This document shows positions 27,857 through 35,343 of a stretch of 64,000 nucleotides of DNA, piece after piece; the stretch's first letter is position 1, and each line of letters starts with the position of its first letter. The position numbers were made by a program, and so were the translations under genes. Origin of the DNA: Chitinophaga cymbidii (GTDB lineage Bacteria > Bacteroidota > Bacteroidia > Chitinophagales > Chitinophagaceae); assembly GCF_007992715.1 (NCBI RefSeq), contig NZ_BKAU01000007.1, forward strand, positions 186,001 through 250,000. The letters run 5' to 3'. The notes under the pieces are model-generated. The model saw only the letters and a program-made list of their open reading frames with translations, was not told the DNA's origin and ran no database searches.

Positions 27857-30151
27857 ATGAAACAATTGTTCTTACTTCTCGCGGCATTGACCGGCATTAT
27901 TCATCCGCTTGCTTCACAAGACCTGCCCGCACAGGCGCAGCCCGGTTTTGATGTTGAACGTTCCGGCATAGCACATGGAAAGATCGATACCATCTTGTAT
28001 GCATCCGGCACGGTAGGCACTACACGAAAAGCCTTGCTGTATACTCCGCCCGGTTATTCGCCCGGCAAACGATACCCCGTCCTCTACCTGTTGCATGGCA
28101 TCGGTGGAGATGAAAAAGAATGGCTGAACGGGCAACCGCAGGCGATCCTTGACAATCTTTATGCGGAGGGAAAAATTGAACCGATGATCGTTGTAATGCC
28201 CAATGGCAGGGCCATGCGGGACGACCGTGCTACGGGCAACATATTTGACAGCATCAAGGTACAGGCCTTTGCCCGGTTTGAACAGGATCTGCTGAATGAC
28301 CTGATCCCTTTCGTTGAGCAGCATTACCCGGTGTATGGCGACCGGGAACATCGCGCCATCGCGGGATTATCCATGGGAGGGGGGCAGTCGCTGAACTTCG
28401 GGCTGGGCAACCTGAACAAATTCGCCTGGGTGGGAGCCTTCTCCGCGGCGCCCAACACGAAGCGCCCGGAACAACTGGTTCCCGATCCGGAAGCGGCAAA
28501 AAAACAATTGAAGCTGCTCTGGATATCCTGCGGGGATAAGGATAACCTCATCAGCTTCAGCAAACGCACGCATGATTACCTGGAAGAAAAAAAGGTGCCG
28601 CATATTTATTATATCGAGCCGGGCGGTCATGATTTCAAGGTCTGGAAAAACGGGCTTTTCATGTTCTCCCAGCTGCTTTTCAGGAATGACGGCGGCACCT
28701 TCACAAACCCGGTTATTCCCGCCGACTTCCCGGACCCTGATGTGATCAGGGTAGGCGATACATATTATATGGTCAGCACCACCATGTTCATATTTCCTGG
28801 TGTAACGCTGCTGCAATCGAAAGACCTGGTGAACTGGGAGTATTGCGCCAACGCCGTGCAGCGTTTCGATTTCAGCAAATGTTATGATCTCGATGGCTGC
28901 CACCGGTACGCGCATGGCCAGTGGGCTACCAGCCTGAAGTATCATAACGGCAAATTCTACCTGCTTTTCATAACGCTGGACGAAGGTGGATTCTTATGCT
29001 CCGCATCGAAGCCCGAAGGCCCCTGGGAAATAAGAAAGCTGCCCAAAGGATTTTATGATCCCGGGTTGTTCTTCGATGAAGACGGCCGCATTTATGTAGC
29101 ACATGGTTACGGTAAAATCTCCATAACGGAGCTGGACGAAAATTTTGCGCCCCGGGGAAAGGATTCCCTGGTGTTCACGGGAAATATCAGGGGAGGGCTG
29201 GAAGGCATGCACGTATACCGGATCAATGGCTATTATTACCTCTATGGTACCTATGGCGGCAGGGATGGCATTCAGGTGGCGCTCCGCTCCAAAAATATTT
29301 ATGGCCCCTACGAGCAGAAGGTTGTAATACAAGACACCACGGAAGGCGTGAATTTTGGCATTCACCAGGGAGCATTGATACAAACGCAGACAGGCGAGTG
29401 GTGGACGATCCTTTTTGTAGACAGTGGTCCATTCGGCCGCTTTCCATCCTTACAGCCCGTCACCTGGGTAGATGGCTGGCCGATGGTGGGTGTGGACGGA
29501 AAAGCGGTGGTAAAATATAAAAAGCCCGATGTCGGAAATGTTTATCCGGAGAAAACGCTGCCCACGTCGGATGAATTCGGTGAAAAAAAGCTTGGGATGC
29601 AATGGGGCTGGAATCACAATCCTGATCCGTCCGCCTGGTCGCTGCAAAAGCGCCCCGGGTATTTGCGGCTGACCACCGCAAAAGTCGTGACGAACCTGCG
29701 GGAAGCGCGGAACTCGCTTACACAGCGGCCATTTGCCAGCTACGATCAGCGCATTCCAACGGTGGCGGCAACGAAAATGGAAACGGGGAAAATGAAAGAC
29801 GGAGATGTAGCCGGCCTGGCCGTATTCCAAGACCCATATGCCTATATAGGCGTTAAACAGACAGGTGGTTCGAAATTTATCACGATGGTCAATAACGGCG
29901 AAACGATCGATTCCGTGCGGATGACCGGCGAGGTCGCATATCTGCGGGCAACGGCATCCAACAGCACCGATAAAGCCTCGTTTGAATATAGTTTCGACAA
30001 TCAGGAATTCCATCCGTTGGGGAATGCGCTGGCGATGAAATTCAATCTCAGGATTTTTACGGGGAATAAATTCTGTCTGTTCAATTACGCCACGAAATCT
30101 GTTGGCGGGGTTGTGGACGTGGATTGGTTCAGGGTGTCGGAGCCTAAGTAA
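27857..30151 (+). CDS. Bifunctional CE1-like esterase / GH43 glycosidase
   Basis: The start is the ATG at 27857, giving a signal peptide MKQLFLLLAALTGIIHPLASQ; the upstream frame opens only at a TTG. Residues about 30-275 are an esterase D/feruloyl-esterase (CE1-like) alpha/beta hydrolase with Ser172 in GLSMGG and His258 in PGGHDF. Residues about 285-560 are a GH43 propeller with Asp293 in FPDPD, Asp401 in FYDPG and Glu449 in LEGMH, followed by a beta-sandwich to the end (764 residues). It would remove feruloyl or acetyl esters and cleave xylose/arabinose linkages on decorated xylan. It is read divergently from the HTCS. Confidence 0.92.
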   Translation: MKQLFLLLAALTGIIHPLASQDLPAQAQPGFDVERSGIAHGKIDTILYASGTVGTTRKALLYTPPGYSPGKRYPVLYLLHGIGGDEKEWLNGQPQAILDNLYAEGKIEPMIVVMPNGRAMRDDRATGNIFDSIKVQAFARFEQDLLNDLIPFVEQHYPVYGDREHRAIAGLSMGGGQSLNFGLGNLNKFAWVGAFSAAPNTKRPEQLVPDPEAAKKQLKLLWISCGDKDNLISFSKRTHDYLEEKKVPHIYYIEPGGHDFKVWKNGLFMFSQLLFRNDGGTFTNPVIPADFPDPDVIRVGDTYYMVSTTMFIFPGVTLLQSKDLVNWEYCANAVQRFDFSKCYDLDGCHRYAHGQWATSLKYHNGKFYLLFITLDEGGFLCSASKPEGPWEIRKLPKGFYDPGLFFDEDGRIYVAHGYGKISITELDENFAPRGKDSLVFTGNIRGGLEGMHVYRINGYYYLYGTYGGRDGIQVALRSKNIYGPYEQKVVIQDTTEGVNFGIHQGALIQTQTGEWWTILFVDSGPFGRFPSLQPVTWVDGWPMVGVDGKAVVKYKKPDVGNVYPEKTLPTSDEFGEKKLGMQWGWNHNPDPSAWSLQKRPGYLRLTTAKVVTNLREARNSLTQRPFASYDQRIPTVAATKMETGKMKDGDVAGLAVFQDPYAYIGVKQTGGSKFITMVNNGETIDSVRMTGEVAYLRATASNSTDKASFEYSFDNQEFHPLGNALAMKFNLRIFTGNKFCLFNYATKSVGGVVDVDWFRVSEPK

Positions 30152-30263
30152 TATGCTTGTTGACAGGGAGTTGCGAGGGAGAAATCCCGTTTATTTCTAT
30201 TTAACATAACATAAATTATAGGATAGTAGTAGGCTAAGAATTCCATCTATCTGCAAAGATAAA

Positions 30264-30295
30264 TTTGCGTAGCTAAATAACTACGCATATATTTG
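30264..30295 (+). promoter_or_regulatory. Complete Bacteroidota promoter of the arsR operon
   Basis: TTTG (30264-30267), a 20-base spacer and TATATTTG (30288-30295) match the TTTG-N17-23-TAnnTTTG consensus exactly. The start codon is 18 bases after the box, so the leader should be only about 12 bases. Confidence 0.8.
30266..30287. promoter_or_regulatory. Upstream ArsR operator
   Basis: TGCGTAG-N8-CTACGCA is a perfect inverted repeat filling the spacer between the -33 and -7 boxes. The size and symmetry fit an ArsR/SmtB dimer site. Confidence 0.7.
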
Positions 30296-30313
30296 TAGTC
30301 AAATAGCTACGCA
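30292..30313. promoter_or_regulatory. Downstream ArsR operator overlapping the -7 box
   Basis: TTTGTAG-N8-CTACGCA repeats the design of the upstream operator (same 8-base spacer, same right arm) and ends at the base before the arsR start codon. A bound repressor would cover the transcription start. Confidence 0.65.
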
Positions 30314-30637
30314 ATGAATCTAAGACGTGACGTATTCCAGGCCATCGCAGATCCAACCAGAAGAGCCATCCTCGTACTGGTAGCCACACAATCCATGACG
30401 GCGGGCGCCATCGCTTCTAATTTCGATACGGCCAGGCCCACCGTGTCCAAACACCTGCAAATACTCACCGAATGCGAATTGCTGCAGCAAGAGCAAAACG
30501 GCAGAGAAATATACTATCACCTAAATCCTCAGAAAATGAAAGACATAGCAGACTTCATCGAGCCATTCCGGAAACTGTGGGATGACCGGTTCAACAAACT
30601 GGAAGACATCATGAAAAAATTCAAACCAAACAAATAA
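30314..30637 (+). CDS. ArsR-family transcriptional regulator
   Basis: This 107-residue winged-helix protein has the HTH segment MTAGAIASNFDTARPTVSKHLQIL and the wing LLQQEQNGREIYYHLN. It lacks the CxC metal site of ArsR, as is usual for the subgroup found with SRPBCC proteins, so the signal is probably not arsenic. The two matching operators just upstream suggest it represses its own operon. The next gene begins 6 bases after its stop. Confidence 0.92.
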   Translation: MNLRRDVFQAIADPTRRAILVLVATQSMTAGAIASNFDTARPTVSKHLQILTECELLQQEQNGREIYYHLNPQKMKDIADFIEPFRKLWDDRFNKLEDIMKKFKPNK

Positions 30638-30643
30638 CACATT

Positions 30644-31111
30644 ATGGGACTGAAAACAAAAGTCAATGCCGAAGACGGCAAGCAGGAACTCATCATCACC
30701 AGGGAATTTGACCTGCCGGTGGAATTGCTGTTCAAAGCCTATGAGGAACCGGAGATCATTGAACAATGGATGGGCAACAAAGTACTGCAGCTTGAAAATA
30801 AAAAACACGGCAGCTACCGGTTTCAAACGTCAGATCCGCAGGGCAATGTGGTTTTTCAGGCCAACGGGATTTATCACGAGTTTGTTCCCAACCAGCAGAT
30901 CATACGGACTTTTGAAATGGAAAACACGCCTTTCGCTCCGCAGCTGGAATTCCTGGAGTTTGAAAAACTCACGGACGACACCAGCAAGCTCACCATGCAT
31001 ATCATATTCAAATCACTCGAACTCAGGAACATGCTGCTGCAAATGCCCTTCGCACAAGGCATCAACATGGCGCACAACAGACTACAGGAAATCGTAAGCA
31101 AACTAAAATAA
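30644..31111 (+). CDS. SRPBCC / AHSA1-like domain protein
   Basis: The 155-residue protein shows the START-like helix-grip fold of the AHSA1 family: ITREFDLPVELLFKAYEEPEIIEQWMG at the start, GSYRF and GIYHEFVPNQQIIRTFEME in the middle, and a C-terminal helix. These proteins bind hydrophobic ligands in a cavity, and often sit next to an ArsR regulator, but no enzyme activity can be assigned. It is the second gene of the ArsR operon. Confidence 0.88.
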   Translation: MGLKTKVNAEDGKQELIITREFDLPVELLFKAYEEPEIIEQWMGNKVLQLENKKHGSYRFQTSDPQGNVVFQANGIYHEFVPNQQIIRTFEMENTPFAPQLEFLEFEKLTDDTSKLTMHIIFKSLELRNMLLQMPFAQGINMAHNRLQEIVSKLK

Positions 31112-31117
31112 CACATT

Positions 31118-31501
31118 ATGTCAAAAAGAAACAAAATCATCTACTGGATCGCTACACTCTGGCTGGCATTAGGCATGGTGTCTACCGGCATCGTTCAGCT
31201 GCTGAAAGTGAAAGAAGAAACAGATGTTATCACCGGCCTCGGCTACCCTATTTATTTTCTGACACTGCTGGGTATCGCTAAACTCTTGGGGGCTGTAGCT
31301 GTGCTCGTTCCAAAATTCCCGATCTTGAAAGAATGGGCATATGCGGGCTTTTTCTTCGCCATGCTGGGCGCCATCTTTTCACACATCGCATCGGGTAACG
31401 CCAGCATGGGCGTAATATTCCCTCCCCTCCTGTTGTTGGTGCTGACCGTTGTATCCTGGTATTTCAGGCCGTCTAACAGAAAAATGGCGCTGACCAGTTG
31501 A
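31118..31501 (+). CDS. DoxX-like integral membrane protein
   Basis: The 127-residue protein has four hydrophobic segments (about residues 6-25, 44-65, 71-90 and 96-117) and the DoxX_2-type pattern LGIAKLLGAVAVLVPKFPILKEWAYAGFFF. DoxX-like proteins are small membrane proteins linked to redox or thiol stress in some bacteria; the function here is unknown. It follows the SRPBCC gene by 6 bases, with the same 15-base junction sequence as the previous junction. Confidence 0.88.
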   Translation: MSKRNKIIYWIATLWLALGMVSTGIVQLLKVKEETDVITGLGYPIYFLTLLGIAKLLGAVAVLVPKFPILKEWAYAGFFFAMLGAIFSHIASGNASMGVIFPPLLLLVLTVVSWYFRPSNRKMALTS

Positions 31502-31545
31502 TAAGTTGATGTATATTTATTTTTAACAGGACATAATACAACGAT

Positions 31546-32100
31546 ATGAAGAAACTGTCACCAGAACAGCAGGAACAACTGCTCAAAACATTGAAGACCC
31601 GTTTTGAAAAACACATGGGCCGCCATAAAGGTATCAGCTGGTCCGAAGTACAGGAAAAGCTGGAAAGCAAACCCGCGAAACTCTGGTCGCTGAACGCCAT
31701 GGAAGAAACGCAGGGTGAGCCGGACGTGGTGGGCTACGACAAGAAAACAGACGAGTACATCTTTTACGATTGCTCTGCCGAAAGCCCCAAAGGCCGCAGG
31801 AGCATCTGTTACGACCATCAGGCACTGGAAGCCAGGAAAGAACACAAGCCGGAAGACAGCGCCATCAACATGGCGAACGACATGGGCATCACGATCTTAA
31901 CAGAGGAAGAATACCGCGCATTACAGGAACTCGGAAATTTCGATTTGAAAACATCGAGCTGGATAAAAACTACGCCTGAAGTGAGAAAGCTCGGCGGCGC
32001 GCTGTTTTGCGACCGCCGCTACAACACGGTTTTCCTGTACCATAACGGTGCGGAATCTTACTACGCCGCCCGGGGCTTCCGGGGCTCGCTGCGGGTTTAA
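31546..32100 (+). CDS. DUF4256 family protein
   Basis: The 184-residue soluble protein fits DUF4256: an N-terminal QEQLLKTLKTRFEKHMGRHKGISW, a central DEYIFYDCSAESPKGRRSICYD and a C-terminal FCDRRYNTVFLYHNGAESYYAARGFRG. No function is known. It lies 44 bases after the DoxX gene; TATATTTA at about 31514 is a one-mismatch -7 box that might give it a secondary promoter. Confidence 0.85.
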   Translation: MKKLSPEQQEQLLKTLKTRFEKHMGRHKGISWSEVQEKLESKPAKLWSLNAMEETQGEPDVVGYDKKTDEYIFYDCSAESPKGRRSICYDHQALEARKEHKPEDSAINMANDMGITILTEEEYRALQELGNFDLKTSSWIKTTPEVRKLGGALFCDRRYNTVFLYHNGAESYYAARGFRGSLRV

Positions 32101-32116
32101 AAATAAAATACGACAT

Positions 32117-32695
32117 ATGAATCCCAAGGTTGATTTCTATTTCGCTAAAGCCACAAAATGGCAGAAAGAACTGAAGAAACTAAGACAGATCGTTCTCGAC
32201 TGTCACCTCGCTGAAGAATTGAAATGGGGCTGCCCGTGCTACCTGTACGGAAAGAGCAACATCGTTTTAATACATGACTTCAAGGAATACTGTGCGCTGT
32301 TGTTTTTCAAAGGCGCCTTGCTGAAAGACCCCAAAGGCATCCTGATCCAGCAAACGAAGAATGTGCAATCAGCGCGCCAGATCCGGTTCACCAGCCTCAG
32401 CGAAATAACAAAACTGGAATCTGCCCTGAAAGATTACATCTACAGAGCCGTTGAAGTAGAGGAATCCGGCCTGAAGGTAGAACTTAAAAAGACTTCCGAT
32501 TTCCCCGTCCCCGAAGAGTTTCAGAAGAAACTGGATAAAATGCCCGCGCTGAAAACTGCTTTTAAAGCACTCACGCCGGGGCGCCAACGGGCGTACCTGT
32601 TTCATTTCTCTTCCGCGAAGCAATCCAAAACCCGCGAGGCACGGGTGGAGAAGTATATCCCGCAGATACTTGACGGCAAGGGGTTGGATGACTAG
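32117..32695 (+). CDS. YdeI/OmdA-like protein with DUF1801-type domain
   Basis: The start is the ATG at 32117, 16 bases after the previous stop. The 192-residue protein has an N-terminal DUF1801-like domain (LKKLRQIVLDCHLAEELKWGCPCY, VLIHDFKEYCALLFFKGALL) and a C-terminal OmdA/YdeI segment (FKALTPGRQRAYLFHFSSAKQSKTREARVEKYIPQI) with the typical basic helix. It is the last gene of the ArsR operon. The role of the family is poorly defined; links to envelope stress and peptide resistance have been reported for relatives. Confidence 0.86.
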   Translation: MNPKVDFYFAKATKWQKELKKLRQIVLDCHLAEELKWGCPCYLYGKSNIVLIHDFKEYCALLFFKGALLKDPKGILIQQTKNVQSARQIRFTSLSEITKLESALKDYIYRAVEVEESGLKVELKKTSDFPVPEEFQKKLDKMPALKTAFKALTPGRQRAYLFHFSSAKQSKTREARVEKYIPQILDGKGLDD

Positions 32696-32700
32696 CATAA

Positions 32701-32729
32701 AAAAAGCAGCAGAATAAAATCCTGCTGCT
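32701..32729 (-). terminator. Terminator of the desaturase gene
   Basis: On the minus strand AGCAGCAG-loop-CTGCTGCT (8-base stem, 32729-32705) is followed by a run of T. It lies 25 bases after the desaturase stop and between two convergent genes; it may also slow plus-strand transcription. Confidence 0.85.
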
Positions 32730-32753
32730 CCAATATCATTTACAACCACGCCC

Positions 32754-33530
32754 TTACGCCGCGGCCTTCTCCTTCTCCACTTTGATCTTCGCCGTTGCAC
32801 TCTGGCGGAGCTTGATCATCCCCACCCAATGCATTGCTTTCATCACCGGATAAGTAGGGTCGAACTCATACCATTTCTTGGCAAAGTTGGCGCTGTCCTT
32901 ATGCTTGTGGTGATTGTTCTGGAACAGTTCGCCCAGCAGGAAGATCCCCCAGGGCTCGGAGTTCCGCGAATGATCGCCGTTATCAAAGTTACTGTAACCG
33001 TACTTGTGGCCACACCAGTTCACTACCGCACCCTGCACAGGCCCGATCAGGAAATGGATCGGCAGCAGCAGCCACCACCACAGGCTCGGCGCGAATACCG
33101 CGTAAAAAGCAATATAGATCGCTACCCAGGCAAGACGGGTGGCGCGGTGATCGCCGAATTTGTCCATGCTGTCCCATACAGGCAGCGGTTCTTCCGTGAA
33201 TTCCGCAGCAGGCAGGGTTTTACCGGTTACAAACCCGGCGTAGATTTCGCGGGTATGCACCATCATATGCCACACATCCTTGAAGAAATGCGGTGAATGC
33301 GGATCTTGTTCGGTATCGCTGAACTCATGGTGCATGCGGTGCATCACGCCATAAGCCCTCGGGATCAGATAAGATGAGCCCTGGAAAAACCAGGTGCAGA
33401 AATAAAACACACGCTCCCATCCTTTGCTCGTATCATACATCCGGTGAGAAGCATATCTGTGCAGAAAGAATGTATGAAAAAACAGTGAAAGGAACCAGTG
33501 TGCAAAAAAGAATGTCAGGATCGCTACCAT
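32754..33530 (-). CDS. Membrane acyl-lipid/acyl-CoA desaturase
   Basis: The 258-residue membrane protein carries the three histidine boxes of di-iron fatty acid desaturases: HRYASH (residues 24-29), HRMHH (64-68) and NNHHKH near residue 210. It would introduce a double bond into acyl chains and so adjust membrane fluidity. It is shorter than eukaryotic stearoyl-CoA desaturases but has the length usual for Bacteroidota homologues. It is a single-gene unit with its own promoter box and terminator. Confidence 0.9.
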   Translation of the reverse strand: MVAILTFFFAHWFLSLFFHTFFLHRYASHRMYDTSKGWERVFYFCTWFFQGSSYLIPRAYGVMHRMHHEFSDTEQDPHSPHFFKDVWHMMVHTREIYAGFVTGKTLPAAEFTEEPLPVWDSMDKFGDHRATRLAWVAIYIAFYAVFAPSLWWWLLLPIHFLIGPVQGAVVNWCGHKYGYSNFDNGDHSRNSEPWGIFLLGELFQNNHHKHKDSANFAKKWYEFDPTYPVMKAMHWVGMIKLRQSATAKIKVEKEKAAA

Positions 33531-33563
33531 GTTCGCTCGTTAATAGATAAAAAAAATAAGCCA

Positions 33564-33571
33564 CAAAGCTA
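33564..33571 (-). promoter_or_regulatory. -7 promoter box for the desaturase
   Basis: Read on the minus strand this is TAGCTTTG, matching TAnnTTTG, 33 bases upstream of the start codon. No -33 TTTG was seen at the normal spacing. Confidence 0.5.
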
Positions 33572-33647
33572 CCCCAAAAAAGCGGTAATAGAGAATATTT
33601 TAACTTGCTGTTAAAGAATATATTAATATATCATATGAATTTCCGTC

Positions 33648-35258
33648 CTAATTTATTCTCACCCGCCGCAATTCCAGCAGGTTCAGCCCGTTGCTGGTAA
33701 GGCCCGTGACATTAGGCTGACGGAAACGCACCGCCATATCGTAAAACAACGGTACCACCGGCGCATCCCGGATCACCATCTGGTCCATTTCCTGGTAATA
33801 CCGGTACCGCAGAGAATCGTCCGTTTCCTGCAACGCCAGCTCGTACAGCCGGTCAAAACGGGGATTACTGTAACGGGTGTAGTTCGGCGGCGCGGGATTT
33901 TTGCTGTAGAACATCGCCAGGTAGCTTTCCGCATCGGGATAATCAGCGATCCAGCTGCCGCGGAAGAACGGCACGGCCGATTTCGCCACCTGGTCCATCA
34001 GCGTGCCTTTCTGGATCACTTCCACCTGTATCTTCATCCCGATCTCCTGCAGCTGATGCGCCACGTAATTCGCCAGGTCTGCATAGATCGGGATAGACAC
34101 CAGTTTGATCACCGGCAATCCCCTGCCGTTCGGGTACCCTGCTTCCCGCAGCAACCTCCGCGCCAGCGCGGGATCGTAATGATATCCCTTTACCTTCGCC
34201 GTGTCGAAAGACGGCAGCCCGGCGGGAATAAATCCCGATGTAGCCGCAATGCCGATGCTGTTCCGCAGGTACGTCATCATTTTCGTACGGTCGAACCCGT
34301 AGTTGATGGCTTGGCGTATCTTCAGGTCCAGCAGCGGCGATCCCTGCACGCCGGGCATCGCCGGGTCCATCACAATACCGAAATATTCCGTATTCAGGTA
34401 AGGCGTTTTGTCCAGCACGATCTTCCCCTCCCACTCCTTTTTCAATTGCCCCTGCTTCGTGAGCACTTCATCCTTGAAAGAAGTTTCAATGTCATTGATG
34501 AAATCAAGCTGCCCCTGCCGGAACAGCAGGAACTCCGTGCCCTTGCTGTCCACAAAGCTGACCTTCACCGCATCGAGGTACGGCAGCCGCTGCCCCGCTT
34601 CATCTTTCTCGAAATAATGCGGGTTCTTATGCAGGATGAGCGCCTGCCCTTCGTCCCAGTAATGAAAAGTAAACGGACCGGTACCACAGGGGTGCTTGCG
34701 GAAATCCTTACCGTACTTCTCTACCGCTTCATGTGGCACCACGGAGCAATACTGCATGCTCAAAATACCGAGTATCGGGTGGAAAGGCTGCAGCAGCCGC
34801 AGCTGGAAAGTGCTGTCATCCAAAGCGCTGAAGCCGGTTTCGGGATCTACTTTCCCGTTGAATATCCACGCGCCAGGCGATGCGGTGGCGGGGTCCATGA
34901 TCCTTTGCAGGCTGTATACCACGTCCTCCGCGGTCATTTTGCGGCCTTTGCCGCCGGGGAAAATATCATTGTCGTGAAAATATACATCATCACGCAGGTG
35001 AAAAATATAAGTCTTCCTGTCCGCCGACACTTCCCAGCGTGTAGCCAGCGAGGGACGGATGTTCAGCAGGCTGTCCGGCTCCACCAGTGTATTATAGATC
35101 TGCCGCACCGCCCAGAGAATGGCCTGATTCTTGGCGAAAGCCGGGTCCAGCGTAGGTATCCCTTCCGGCTGGTTGTACCGGAAAATCTGCCGCTGCTCCC
35201 GGGAGCCTTGTCCGCAGGACAAACAAAAAATAGAAAGTATGCAGATGAAATACTTCAT
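33648..35258 (-). CDS. Oligopeptide/dipeptide ABC transporter substrate-binding lipoprotein
   Basis: The 536-residue protein is an SBP_bac_5 (OppA/DppA) family member with a lipobox (CLSC, Cys15), the N-terminal RYNQPEGIPTLDPAFA and the family signature MTAEDVVYSLQRIMDPATASPGAWIF. It would bind peptides or similar ligands outside the inner membrane. No permease or ATPase lies next to it; the only related gene is the OppB-type permease 5 kb away on the same strand. It is divergent from the M1 peptidase, 85 bases apart. Confidence 0.92.
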   Translation of the reverse strand: MKYFICILSIFCLSCGQGSREQRQIFRYNQPEGIPTLDPAFAKNQAILWAVRQIYNTLVEPDSLLNIRPSLATRWEVSADRKTYIFHLRDDVYFHDNDIFPGGKGRKMTAEDVVYSLQRIMDPATASPGAWIFNGKVDPETGFSALDDSTFQLRLLQPFHPILGILSMQYCSVVPHEAVEKYGKDFRKHPCGTGPFTFHYWDEGQALILHKNPHYFEKDEAGQRLPYLDAVKVSFVDSKGTEFLLFRQGQLDFINDIETSFKDEVLTKQGQLKKEWEGKIVLDKTPYLNTEYFGIVMDPAMPGVQGSPLLDLKIRQAINYGFDRTKMMTYLRNSIGIAATSGFIPAGLPSFDTAKVKGYHYDPALARRLLREAGYPNGRGLPVIKLVSIPIYADLANYVAHQLQEIGMKIQVEVIQKGTLMDQVAKSAVPFFRGSWIADYPDAESYLAMFYSKNPAPPNYTRYSNPRFDRLYELALQETDDSLRYRYYQEMDQMVIRDAPVVPLFYDMAVRFRQPNVTGLTSNGLNLLELRRVRIN

Positions 35259-35343
35259 GACAGGTAAAGATAATGCCGGTGATCAAATTATCGCGCGCAA
35301 AATCCCCTATTTCAAATATCTTTCCGTTTCAAACAAACTTGTA

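Noticed and set aside
33610..33640. AT-rich palindrome near ATATATTAATATAT
   Set aside because: Low-complexity AT sequence forms such palindromes by chance and no T-run or spacing links it to a gene end.
34056..35267. 403-codon frame opposite the peptide-binding lipoprotein
   Set aside because: Antisense shadow of a clear SBP_bac_5 gene.
35131..35343. N-terminal extension of the M1 peptidase
   Set aside because: It overlaps the divergent lipoprotein gene, and the signal peptide begins at 35344.
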